A stretch of 64,000 bases of DNA from Haemonchus contortus (lineage: Eukaryota; Nematoda; Chromadorea; Rhabditida; Trichostrongylidae), in the NCBI GenBank assembly GCA_000469685.2, contig LS997566.1, forward strand, positions 16,668,045-16,732,044, written 5' to 3'. The translations under genes and the position numbers were made by a program. Shown one piece after another: positions 11,811-23,000 of this stretch (its first letter is position 1; the number at the start of each line of letters is the position of its first letter). The notes beneath the pieces are model-generated. The model was not told where the DNA came from, searched no databases, and saw nothing but the letters and a program-made list of their open reading frames with translations.

Positions 11811-14267
11811 GTGATTCTCACCCGGCAGTCACTCCTATTTCTCCAGCGATGCAAGGCGACCGAAATTCTCCCAAGATTCATTCTAAATAAACAGCTTGGA
11901 TCAGTGTGCGGCCTTCCTGATAAACACCCTAGAATCAAGAACATCTATCGATCGGTGCTCAATGTGGTTATCAGGGAAAAACAACATCTACTGTATTCAA
12001 TGCTGCTGAAGTGTGAAACCAAAGAAGAATCTTGTCGCCGCCTCCTGTCGGAAGAAATGTGGAAAAGGATTGAAGGTGAATCGAAGCGCCTGTGTGATCT
12101 TATCCGTTCTGACGCCAAGGCCACGCTCTGCGCCAAGTACAATTCCCTGAGGGACGAACAACGGGTGAGAAATTCTCACAGCGATCACTTCTCGTCCAAT
12201 TTTAACCGATCCGAACGACAGAGCTCACAACAACCAAACATCTTACCTGAAACGGCAAAGGTCACCATCGTAGGCAGTGCACAGATTTCATCGAAAGCTA
12301 TGGATTTTCTGAGCTTGGGGCCATCGTTCTCACTAACGCAGACGATCAACCCGCTTACCATTCGTAAAATTGTATGCGGTTTGCAAAAGTTCAGGGACCA
12401 ATTGAGAACGAAAACACGACACGACTCCCAGGGACAAGTAGTTGAAAGGCTAGAGCGTACTACTCCAACACCTAGTCCATTTCCACGGTCATTTTATAAG
12501 GAATCTGATCCTTTCCCGGAAGCGGATATTAAGTTCCGAATCTTGTCAACAGAAGTTCTGAACGCGCTTAATAGGTTCAAGTGCGAAAAGCGCTCCAATC
12601 TGACACGCGAGCAATGGGAAGGGTTCAAAGAAATCCGGGAAAGAATAAAACGGAATGAAGTACGCCTTTCTGTCAGCGATAAAGGTGGAGAATCTGTGGT
12701 ATTACCTCAGTCTTTAGACAGGGAAATCACAAAACTCCACCTAACAGACACAACAGTCTACCGCAACACGACAGAAAAAGCCTTTCATATGCAAGTACAC
12801 AAGTTAAACACCTTGTGGGTCAAAGTAGGAAAGATGGCAAAATTGGATGAAAGATTGGTTACAAGGCTGAAGCTGGAAAACCCCACCTGCCCGGTCTTTT
12901 ATAGCCTAATCAAAACCCATAAGTTGTCTGCAGAAAACATGCAGTCACCTCTGCCGCAGGCTTACAAAATAAGGCCTATAGTCAGTTGTGTGAATGGACC
13001 GACCGATCGCATTTCATGGTTTCTGAATAAAATCATCGGTCAACTCCTAGTCCATATACCATCACATCTGTCGAATACGGGACAGTTCTTGGATCGCTTA
13101 CGTGCTTGCAGATTTCAACGCGACTGTGTCGTCGAGTCATTTGACGTGTCTGCGCTCTACACCAACGTTAGCAACGACGAGGCTTTGCAAGCAGTTTCAG
13201 AAATGCTTGACCAGCACGAAAGAAGTGTGCTGACGTTGGGGTTGAGCAAGGCACAAATAATGGCTCTCATCAAGGAGTGCTTGAACTGTAACATATTCAA
13301 GTGGTCCGGGACATATTTTTCACATATAAGAGGGCTTGCAATCGGACAGCGGCTAGCACCAGTTCTCGCTGTCTGCTTTATGAGTAGAATCGAACAACCT
13401 CGAACAACCAACAACCTAGCACGTCTAGCCATAATGTACTGTCGCTACGTCGACGACTGTTTCGTCATAACATCAACTCAGTCAGAAATGGATGAGGTGT
13501 TCAACATTCTAAACAGTCAATCGCAGTACATCAAGCTAACTCGAGAAGTCCCGCAAGAAGGCTGGTTACCCTTTCTGAATACTCAGGTAAGGGTTACCAG
13601 TGGAACATACAGTGTGAAATGGTATAGAAAAAGGAGCTCCAAGAATATTCTCATCCATGCAAAGTCGGCACACCCCAGAGCTGTTAAACGCGCAGTATTG
13701 CGGAACATGTACAGAACGGCTGTGGAGGTGTGCACCGGTAACGAGGAGCGAGAAGAATCCAGAAGGTTAGCACACCAAATAGCTAATCTGAATGGATACA
13801 CAACTCGGCAGCATGGCTCACGGAGCAGATCAAGGCCTTTTCCATATGGAACTGAAGATAAGATGTATCTTCAATTACCATTCATATCAGATCGATTTAG
13901 CGCAGTTATTCAGCAATGCCTGAACAGAGCGGATCTAGCCAATGATGGTTTCTTGGTTAACACACCAAGGGGAAACACTAAACACCAGTTGGTTAGAAAT
14001 CGTCTCTATGACCGGGTTTGCATCATGGATAACTGCGTGATCTGCCCGTATGGAAAAGTAGTAGACTGTGCACAAAGAGGTGTGGTTTACCAACTTCAGT
14101 GTTTGACATGTGATGCTTGCTATATTGGAGAAACTGGGAGACAGTTGTGCGTTCGTGTGAAAGAGCATTTAGCTAGCAAACGAAGGTCCTGCTCGATTGC
14201 ACCGCTTGGGAAGCACAGAAGAGAAGGTCATGCTGGTTGTGACTTTGCCGTTGAATGCACGATTTAG
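11811..14267 (+). CDS. Penelope-like element polyprotein: reverse transcriptase + GIY-YIG endonuclease (premature TAG)
   Basis: The frame is open from 11787 and no ATG is obvious at the left end; the coordinate 11811 is a GTG, so the true start is uncertain. After an N-terminal region (~200 residues) the RT fingers/palm follow: DKGGESVVL near residue 290, FDVSALYTNV near 445, and the catalytic box YVDD near 545. The C-terminus has two CxxC pairs and the GIY-YIG signature VVYQLQC...CYIGETGRQL near 765-785. The frame stops at TAG (14265-14267), but the same frame stays open to TGA at 14406-14408 and encodes the expected end of the nuclease domain, including ARKILEAFWI, which holds the conserved Glu of GIY-YIG enzymes. 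The stop therefore looks like a single lesion, or an assembly error, in an otherwise intact ORF. Such elements copy themselves through target-primed reverse transcription. Confidence 0.9.
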   Translation: MILTRQSLLFLQRCKATEILPRFILNKQLGSVCGLPDKHPRIKNIYRSVLNVVIREKQHLLYSMLLKCETKEESCRRLLSEEMWKRIEGESKRLCDLIRSDAKATLCAKYNSLRDEQRVRNSHSDHFSSNFNRSERQSSQQPNILPETAKVTIVGSAQISSKAMDFLSLGPSFSLTQTINPLTIRKIVCGLQKFRDQLRTKTRHDSQGQVVERLERTTPTPSPFPRSFYKESDPFPEADIKFRILSTEVLNALNRFKCEKRSNLTREQWEGFKEIRERIKRNEVRLSVSDKGGESVVLPQSLDREITKLHLTDTTVYRNTTEKAFHMQVHKLNTLWVKVGKMAKLDERLVTRLKLENPTCPVFYSLIKTHKLSAENMQSPLPQAYKIRPIVSCVNGPTDRISWFLNKIIGQLLVHIPSHLSNTGQFLDRLRACRFQRDCVVESFDVSALYTNVSNDEALQAVSEMLDQHERSVLTLGLSKAQIMALIKECLNCNIFKWSGTYFSHIRGLAIGQRLAPVLAVCFMSRIEQPRTTNNLARLAIMYCRYVDDCFVITSTQSEMDEVFNILNSQSQYIKLTREVPQEGWLPFLNTQVRVTSGTYSVKWYRKRSSKNILIHAKSAHPRAVKRAVLRNMYRTAVEVCTGNEEREESRRLAHQIANLNGYTTRQHGSRSRSRPFPYGTEDKMYLQLPFISDRFSAVIQQCLNRADLANDGFLVNTPRGNTKHQLVRNRLYDRVCIMDNCVICPYGKVVDCAQRGVVYQLQCLTCDACYIGETGRQLCVRVKEHLASKRRSCSIAPLGKHRREGHAGCDFAVECTI

Positions 14268-14352
14268 GCCTACGAGGACAGTATTGGTGCCAGAAAAATC
14301 CTCGAGGCTTTCTGGATAAGACACCGAAATCCGAGCATGAATAACAAGAATG

Positions 14353-14740
14353 AGTGCATCAACATAACTGGTGACCTCTTGCCTTTCATCCCTCTGTGTG
14401 AGCTCTGATAATGGAGACTGATACGTGTCACGTCACGATACTATTAAAGGGTCGTGATTGACCGGGCTGTCTCAGTTGCTCTATTTTCTTCAAAGCTGAG
14501 CAAGTGTTCGGTGTTGGTAGAATTGTCGTAAGTGGCTTGTTGAAATTTCTCCTAAGTTGGTAGTCCATTGGCCTGAGTTGCAACTAGTTAAGAGCTGGTC
14601 TACGTCAAACGTGATAGGTAACACTCTAAAGTTGCGATACGCTTTCAGGCCTTTGAAAAAGACGAGTTTGTCGAAACGTCAGGCGAATAAAAATTCCACC
14701 ATTAAAAACCTGTATGGCATAGAAGAATTGACTAATAATG
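14353..14740 (+). repeat. Right inverted repeat of the Penelope-like element
   Basis: Pairs with 11402-11792. It begins inside the 3' coding end of the Penelope ORF (GAGTGCATCAACATAACTGG) and runs to ATTGACTAATAATG. Just outside both repeats sits the 12-mer GGTTCAGCTAAC (11349-11360 and 14740-14751), a possible target duplication. On the left it lies ~40 bp outside the repeat end, so this is not certain. Confidence 0.85.
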
Positions 14741-14856
14741 GTTCAGCTAACGTTCATCGCGTTCCATTCCGCCCAAGCGATCACCGCTTCCTCCAGCCCA
14801 GAAGCCCATAGGTTGATTTTTTTTATTGCTCGTCATACTTCATGTGGGTCACCCTG

Positions 14857-16114
14857 TATAGAGACGATTTATAACTTCCCATCTGAAATGGATTCGAGCC
14901 ACTTTTACTCATGTATCTATGACCGAGCACATAGCTGAAGACATGGCCAAAAAATTTTAGAACACCATTATGATTTTTCGTAAATGAAGGCAAATAATAC
15001 ACACGTATACGAAGGAGCTGTGAGTTTTATAAAAATCGCGATTGATCGCGGGATAGAAATTCCTTGTGAAAATTTTACCTATGTACCGGGGGGTCTAGGG
15101 CCATGGTTCTTTGAAAAAACGAGATGAGCAGCTCTTTCTCCTTCGTGGACGAATATCGATGACCATGTCGTCACTGGATCAAGGATTTAACTCCACGAAC
15201 GACAACATACAGGTGATTACTGGTACTCCAGTGGGTCATAAATGGAAATCTTTTGTACACAATTAAACGGTTACGCTAACACAAATGCATCAATTTCTGT
15301 TTTTGAAGGAAAATCCTTTTATTAGAGAAATTGTGCATGCTGTGAATAGTGAGAGAGCTCCTCTCCACATTGCTTCATTGACTTCGAAAACCATGTTATG
15401 CTATCGAGATGTAAATGCCCTCAGCGCTAACGTTAGGTAGGTCAGGCTGCACATACCTAGTATAGCTGCAGCTTTGCAACTCACCACTCGCAATGAGGCA
15501 GTTTTAAAATAGAACCCCACTGTTTTGATCGTAATCTTTGCCTATTTACTTTGACTTGTTGTTTTTGTTAACTGCTGTTATTCGCCGCAGTATGCGATGT
15601 GTCAAGATGTCTAGCAAGGTTGGCGAGTTATGAGCAAATTTCGTACCCAAACGGGCTCGAACCCTTAGACAAAGGAGATAGAAAGTGAGGCCATGGTTGG
15701 GTGAGAGGTCGGAACCAGCAAAGTGCTTGAAACACACAAGCACGGGTTCGAGTCCCATTCGAAGCCGGAGGTTTGTGCATACGTCCTTGGGAGTTGCCCA
15801 ATTATTTCTATCGTTATGTCTGAACGGAGCTATAAAGCAACGTTTGGAAACCTCTAAGAAAAAAAAAGAATAATTTTTAAGTAGTTTAAGGTCAGGCCAA
15901 CTGACCAACACCGGACTGCTCCTGTCGATTTCGCTTACAATGCAGAGGAAACAGCCGGTTCAACAGATCCGGAGTAGGGATCCGCGTCCAAGACGATCAC
16001 TTATACTCCACGCGCCCTATCAGCAGATGTGGCTGGTGTAAAAAGAGGAATTCAAATAGTTTCATGAAAAATGAATAAGACTTTAGATCAATGTAATCTT
16101 GCCTATCATAGAGT
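14857..16114. other. Intergenic; possible SINE-like fragment near 15.69-15.80 kb
   Basis: No gene was recognised. Around 15690-15770 a tRNA-like stretch ends in the B-box match GGTTCGAGTCCC (15747-15758). A minus-strand B-box-like GGGCTCGAACCC lies at 15652-15663. Together they suggest a second-type tRNA-derived retroposon fragment, but no other copy is present to prove it. Confidence 0.4.
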
Positions 16115-16390
16115 GTAGATGGTGTAATGATCAGGGATATGGCCAATAATTGGATCCCGAATGGATGCCCGCCGGGCTAACCAAGCCTATCATCCATCTA
16201 AGGTAGTTTAGTTGATACCAGACTCGTCTGGTAAGGATAAAAGCATAGACTTGGCTGGTCTCCGCAAGTCATTTATAGGCCACATACGCATTCAAAACTC
16301 ACCCTACGATTCTGAATAGAAGTCGAATGGGGAGCGCATTCCTCAAACGGGATCGATCAGCGCCCAAAGACTATTCTTTATGATGATCCT
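16115..16390 (+). mobile_element. tRNA-derived SINE, family 1 (copy 3, degraded)
   Basis: Shares the CGCCGGGCTAACCAAGCC block, the GATACCAGACTCGTCTGG block, the GGCCACATACGCATTCA block and the GATCAGCGCCC/CTTTATG end with the other copies. The tRNA head is decayed: the A box is partly deleted and the B box is replaced by ATTGGATCCCG. Confidence 0.8.
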
Positions 16391-16659
16391 TGCTCAGTAG
16401 TTGCTTCTAGTTGGCAAATAATAATTCCTTTCTTTCTGTATGACGTTTATGATTACAAAATAACATCACTTAATTATAAAACCTTACAATCAAGAATAAC
16501 GAAAATAAAAAAAGAAAGAAATAGAAAAGAAATCGAAGTTATGTTCGTGAATTGCCAACCTTGTAAGCATTTCGATCTATTATACTTTGAATGAATTACT
16601 TTCATCGAGAGATTCAGGTTAATAGAATGTGCTATATTAATAGCAGAAGTATTTATATT

Positions 16660-18151
16660 ATATATATATATACCAGGCGGCTACGCACGCTCTCGCGCGC
16701 TAGGGGCTCTAGCCATGAGAGACGGGGCCGCGTGAGCTGATTTGTATTATAGACCTTTATCGGATTTTTGAGTTTCCGCTCAAACCTCGCCTCCTGTGGG
16801 CGGAGTCTGGTTTTGCCACCTACCATAAGTTTTCCCATCACGGTGCCTGTACTCCTACCAAGTTTGAACTTTCTAGGTCCATGGGGACAGGAGTTACGAA
16901 TTTTCGCACAAACCCTGCCCCTTGTGGGCGAAGGTTCGTTCTACCACCCACCATAAATTTCCCCATCGCGGTTGCTGTACTCCTACCAAGTTTGAACTTT
17001 CTAGGTCCACTGGGACAGAATTATGAATTTTCACCCAAACCCCGCCCCTTGTGGGCGGAGTCCGGTGCTGCCACCCACCATAGGTGTTCCCCTCCTGTCG
17101 CCTGTACTCCTACCAAGTTTGAACTTTCTAGGTCCATGGGGACATGAGTTATCTATTTTCGCCCAAACCCCGCCCCTTGTGGGCGGAGTCCGGTGCTGCC
17201 ACCCACCATAGGTGTTCCCCTCCTGTCGCCTGTACTCCTACCAAGTTTGAACTTTTTAGGTCCATGGGGACAGGAGTTACGAATTTTCGCACAAACCCCG
17301 CCCCTTGTGGGCGGAGTCTGGTTCTGCCACTCACCATAAGTTTCCCCATCGCGGTTGCTGTATTCCTACCAAGTTTGAACTTTCTAGGTCCATGGGGACA
17401 GGAGTTATGAATTTTCGCACAAACCCCGCCCCTTGTGGGCGGAGTCCGGTGCTGCCACCCACCATAGGTGTTCCCCTCCTGTCGCCTGTACTCCTACCAA
17501 GTTTGAACTTTCTAGGTCCATGGGGACATGAGTTATGGATTTTCGCGCAAACCCCGCCCCTTGTGGGCGGAGTCTGGTTCTGCCACCCACCATGAGTTTT
17601 GCCTCCATGACGCCTGTACTCCTACCAAATTTGAACTCTCCAGGTCTATGGGAACCGGAATTATGGATTTTCGTATATAAATGTAAGAAGGGATGTGAGC
17701 TTCGAGGCACTCGCCGCCCATTGTGGGCGGGCCTCCGCTGACGTCGTTCATGCTGGAGACACCTCCGACAATGCTCCTCCCACATCAACTTTTTCCTGCT
17801 CTGTTGGCTTTCTCCAGACCGAGTTATAAATGTTTTCATAAAGCATTGCATTTTTGGAGAACGCCCCGCCCATCGGGGGTGGGCCTCCCCAGTTCGATCT
17901 AACTTACCAATGCACACCTCAAACCACCTTTAAACCCCAATTTTGAGGCCGTCTTGTGGCTGTGTTTGAAATCATGGTCCTCGGTAGGGCTCATTTCGAG
18001 GCACGCCACGCCCACTGTGGGCGGGGCTCCGCCAAGCTGATGTGTGTTTTATACTTCTCGAGACCTGGCCCACCCATCCCACGCTTGACCCGGTCTCTCC
18101 AGGCAGATCTAAAGGAGTTAAGGAATTTCGTGACAGACATACAGACAGAAC

Positions 18152-18190
<39 letters not shown>

Positions 18191-18215
18191 GAAGCGCTTT
18201 ATAGTAAGTAGGATG
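16660..18215. repeat. Repeat element with 128-bp tandem core and GC-box modules
   Basis: Between ~16770 and ~17750 a unit of about 128 bp is repeated roughly seven to eight times. Anchor GTACTCCTACCAAG recurs at about 16849, 16977, 17104, 17232, 17360, 17488 and 17616. Each unit holds a CCCGCCCCTTGTGGGCGGAG inverted GC-box. Beyond it are further GC-box modules and an (ACAG)n run at ~18133-18190, and the block ends GCGCTTTATAGTAAGTAGGAT. Related modules with the same type of end lie at 22.3-23.05 kb and 25.55-25.73 kb, so this is a dispersed family. The 128-bp period is not a multiple of three, so it is not a protein repeat. Confidence 0.85.
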
Positions 18216-18447
18216 ATATACAAATATGCACGTAAACAATGTTACAGTTCGTTAGGTTCCATCAATAAATGAAATTTGAAGAACAAACCTGCAACGTTGT
18301 TCACCACAAATTTTCAAATATTTGGAGCCCAGTTCAGTTTCAGTCACTGATCAGATTTAGGTCGATCGTTTAAATGTTAACTGCTTTATTCATTTTTTCA
18401 CTAATGGGCTCACATTACGGGATTGAACAGCATTTACAGGTGATGGG

Positions 18448-18690
18448 CGGCCGCTTCACCACAGCTGCGACAGTTAGCGCAGTCGGTAGTGATTGGCGTT
18501 ACCGCTGACACGGTCCCGAGTTTGAATCCGCCCGATGATTACAACGAAACCTGACTCCAAGGCCGGCTCGAAGTTTCCTTGCTCCTTCACGGGGCAGGGG
18601 AGCGATAACGGTCGGTTCGAATGATTCCAGATTATGAGAGATGAGGGCACTTTGGGTTTTCCAAATCTATGTTGTATCCACACCTAATAT
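18448..18690 (+). mobile_element. tRNA-derived SINE, family 2 (single copy)
   Basis: A-box-like TTAGCGCAGTCGGTAG (18473-18488) and B-box-like GAGTTTGAATCC (18518-18529) are spaced as in a tRNA. They are followed by a non-tRNA body with GGTTCGAATGATTCCAG. The body differs from the other SINE family here. No second copy was seen, so the family call rests on the Pol III head alone. Confidence 0.5.
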
Positions 18691-19380
18691 CAAGTTCGAA
18701 AACACATAATGTCATATTTGGTGATAATAGCCCGCATTGGGTGGGAAACAAAACCAAACCTTCAGTGATTGAGCCATGACGTCTATACTGAAATTTCTCT
18801 GAAATTGGAGGTGTAATTTGCTGAAGAAAATCAGCAGAATACTTTTTATAGACCAGAGTAGCGAATTTCATGAAAACCAGTGGCTGCTTTGCCCTAAGAG
18901 TTCCTCTTAATGGCGAACACAACCCCTATCTCTCATACATGTGCATTTATTTGAGTAATTGGCAATTCTGTCAACTGATGGTGGGTAAGCATTGCCGCTG
19001 TACGATCAAAATCTGATGAGAGCCTTCTTAATCTACTATGTAGTACAGGTTAACGAAAAAAAGAATGAAGTGATGGCAAAATATCAGCTGCCAATCATTT
19101 CTATACTCGTAAAACCTGAGTAATCACTGAACTTACATTCCACATGAATGCTTTTTGCTGATAAGCGTTATCACCGAAAAGAACCCCAGTGATGCGCCTT
19201 GTTGCTATTTTCTTGCTGCTAACGTACGAATTAAGATGCGGTAATAACTTTTTTACTACCAATTCTGAGTTACGGATGATTTGGTGCATTTTATATTTTT
19301 CATCTTAGATGATCATAAAACTGAAAAAGTACGAGGCTCTTCAGAACGCTGTTTTTTGTATTCCCTTAATATTTTACTAG

Positions 19381-20944
19381 GGTGAAGATGTTTTAGGAAA
19401 TGCAGCCGATTTGTGCCCAAGTGGATTCCAATTCGTAACCGAGACATCGTACTGCTATCAAATTAGCACTAAGCTGTACTCAGCTGCTGATGCCGATAGC
19501 TACTGCAAATCGCAGAATGCTTAGCTTGCAGCAATGGTATTACAGGCGGAGATGACAGTACTTTTACGTATGTGTTTATTTTTTCTGACAAACTGTCTAA
19601 GAACATGTGACTTCGTTGTTGTTTGTAGTCTTTTCTATTAGACCAGCTTGACTTCGATCCAACCTGAGGATAGCTAGTGAATAGCTGGGGCCCTTTTGCG
19701 TTATGGAAATTTGCACTACGCAACAGCATTTAATCTTCAAAGCACAACTATCATACATATCTGAGCGAAATAATACTAGGATTATTGTTCAAACAGTATT
19801 AGTAAATCTAGGTGTCTGGGATGTTTTAGACAGTTTCGAGCAGTCTAAAAACATATGAAAACCATCAGAGGGGTGAAGTGGCAAGTGGTGCACTTTACAC
19901 ACGCATGGTTACGGGTTCGAACTCATATAGGCTAACCAAGCTTCCATCCTTTCAGGGTGGTTGATTGGTACCAACCAGAGTTGTTTGAGAGGCTAAAAGC
20001 GCTGACTTATACATCGGCTGTCCACCGCAAACCATTGTATGCGCCACATACGCATTCAATACGTGACCACAATTCTGAATGAAAGTCGAATGCGTAGGCG
20101 CACCCCTCAAACGAGACTTATAAACGCCCCAAGATTAGATCCTCCATAGTCTATTAGACTTTATCCATTTCTTGTCAGTAGTGTGTAATGATGGGTTTTA
20201 CACGTTGCTTTGTTGCTCGTTTACGACCATAAAGTTTTTGAGTCAATCAACCGTCGCTTTGCAATTATTCAGAGTAAGCCCTATACAGAGAGAGTAATTA
20301 CTTGTGTTTTCTAGAGCTTACGACTGGCCATCCCATCCCACCTTGGGTAGGAGCCGCTAGAGTGTCCAACAGCACGTGGAAATGGAATACTGGAAGTAGC
20401 GTGTCAAGCACTTTCTGGGCTAAAGGTGAAAATCTTGTCCAACTATCATGAAATACCAATATCCATGACAACTTTCTAGTCGGTATCACAGTGAAGTTGT
20501 CTTGAGCATAATTCAATTATATCATCCTCGACAATATCATACGGAAGTATCGTGACGACGTTCAACCAGGACAGGAGTCCTGACATTTTTCATATATTGA
20601 GAGTGAAGCATTCTGCCATCCTAACCTTAAAGGGAATCATTTGAGGCGAGCCTTCGATTTATGGTGACTGCGCTACGTTACGCAGTGGATCCGTTCCTGG
20701 TATGTCCTCCTGCCCGTGTTACAACCAGCAACCAGCCCTGTGCAAGTTGAAACCGAAACTGTATGTATGAACTTCTGTCTTCTCACTTAGTGGATATGAG
20801 GCTGTCTCGTGAGAAAAAATTCGGAATTTTTAGCCTGCGAAACACATCTTTATGTTTTGCAGCTGATTCCGATTGCTTTTTAAGATCACATGAAAATTGG
20901 AATGAAAGAACGAAAGAGAGTAGAAAGGGAAGGAATCTCCCTCA

Positions 20945-20975
<31 letters not shown>

Positions 20976-22949
20976 TATTTATTTATTTATTTTTTTCTTT
21001 CTTTCTTTCTTTCTTTCCTTCTCTCTTCCTCTCTTGTGACAGAAAACTTCAAAGATTTCTCCCTTCTTCTCGTTTTGGAACGAGTATCGAGCAGTTTCTT
21101 CAAATTTACATATAAACTTTCAATAGTGTGCTCTTTAGCATTCCGGAAAGTCGTCAAATGTAACTTCTTCATGTTTTCAAATCACTCAGTTGAGGTTCTT
21201 CCCAATAATCGACTTCCTCAGGTGCAACGACGGTGACTTTGGTGGTGCGAGTGTTCGCTTTGGAACCATAAATAGCCCAGGATTTCCAAATCAGTATTAC
21301 AACAATCTCGACTGCTACTATCAGCTAAGGAGTGAGCTAGAAAACTTTTGTAGATGTGATATCAAGGAGTGAATGACTTAGTTATTCAGGCCCTACCACT
21401 ACGTATATCACCATCACATTCGATCCTGTCAAGATAGAAAATTATTTCGACTATGTCGAGATATTCGATGGCGGAAATAAAACAAAATTGATTGGACAGT
21501 GAGTAAGCGTATTGGAAATTCAGTCAACATCAGCATCATCCCTACTTCACGGATCATTGCCAAGTAGGAACCGATCTTTTTCTGGTCGCACATCGCGTTC
21601 ACACGTCATTGTACAGATAGACTGGGTTTTACCGGTATGAAAGTGATTCTCTAGAGAATTCCGTCATAGTTAGGGAAGCATACCAGACGATTGCTAGGGA
21701 TAATCCCGAACCTGCTCTTGCCAATACATAGCATTTTCCTATGTGATGGGATTCATATTTATGACTTCTATGAAACAGCTGATGGAAATTCTAACACTCA
21801 TAATCCTTTCTGTGTCAAACGAACCGTGTTCAACCATCCCATATTGCTTATCCCATTTGTGGTTAGAATACTCTCTATCGTGCTAACCTCCCACCACTTC
21901 ATGCCCCGACACACGCAAGAGGGCTTTGAAGCGGTACCAGTTGGGCTACGCACGCCAATGCGTGCAACATATGCCCACGCTAACGCCTACGATTGAAAGT
22001 GTCAATCGGTTGCTCTTCATTTTGAAAATCCTCCTTCCTGTTAGAAGTTTGCTATGCATAAATAACTCTTCGGATTCCCACTTTCCTTGAAAGCGCTACG
22101 CACTCAGCATTAGCTCCGAATTGGGAGCGAATTTTTCTGTAAGCCATCTTTGTCCGGTAAGAACATCGCATAATGCCACAAAAGCGATTATTCAATCGGC
22201 GTATAATATCACGAAGGAGAAAAAAAGGGGACAGCTCGGCTAAGGAAACATACCTCCGTGAAATTTTCGTGCAATTGGAATACTTTGAACGGTCTAGGGC
22301 CAAATTGACAATTTTATCAGGTATTGCGCCCATTGTGAGCGGAGTCTGGTCCTGCTATCCACTATTAGTGTTCCTATCCTGCCGCCCGTACTCCTACCAA
22401 ATTTGAACGCTCTAGGATCACGGGGAAATGAGTTATGAATTTTTGCTCGAACATTTTTTTCCTCACAAACTCCGCCCCCTTTGGGCGGAGTCTGGCCCCT
22501 GCACCCACCATTAGTGTTCCCATGCTGCCGCCCGTACTCCTACCAAATTTGAACGCTCTAGGATCACGGGGACAGGATTTGTGAATTTTTGCACAAACCC
22601 CGCCCATTGTGGGCGGTGTCTGGTCCTGCCATCCACTATTAGTGTTCCTATTCTGCCGCCCGTATTCCTACCGAGTTTGAGTGCTCTAGGATCACGGGGA
22701 CATGAGTTATGAATTTTTGCTCGAACATTTTTTTTTCTCACAAGCATGGGAACACTAATGGTGGGTGCAGGGGCCGGACTCCGCCCCCTTTGGGCGGAGT
22801 CCGGCCCCTTTGGGCGGAGTCCGGCCCCTGCACCCACCATTAGTGTTCCCATGCTGCCGCCTGTACTCCTAGCAAGTTTGAACGCTTTCGGTCCACGGGG
22901 ACAGGAGCTGCCATACGCACACCGGCACACACACACACACACACACGCA

Positions 22950-23000
<51 letters not shown>

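Larger units (their letters stand above)
10931..14856 (-). mobile_element. Mariner-family (maT/mori-like) transposon interrupted by a Penelope-like element
   Basis: The termini match as inverted repeats: CAGGGTGACCCACATGAAGT at 10931 and its complement ending at 14856. Each is followed outward by TA, the mariner target duplication (10929-10930 and 14857-14858). Minus-strand remnants of the transposase C-terminal half sit in the left flank. Almost everything between is the Penelope-like insertion, so the mariner had lost its N-terminal half before or during that insertion. The composite shows the order of events: mariner first, Penelope second. Confidence 0.8.

Noticed and set aside
16660..17750. 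CRISPR-like array
   Set aside because: Units are 128 bp with conserved 'spacers', variable junctions, and lie in a eukaryotic context without cas genes.
16768..17917. Repeated Pro/Leu-rich frames such as PSLNFLGPWG
   Set aside because: They arise from a 128-bp DNA repeat whose period is not divisible by three, so no single frame repeats the peptide throughout.
21222..21500. Separate CUB-only gene
   Set aside because: Its exons continue in phase from the lectin exons upstream (codon split CT|G), so they belong to one gene.
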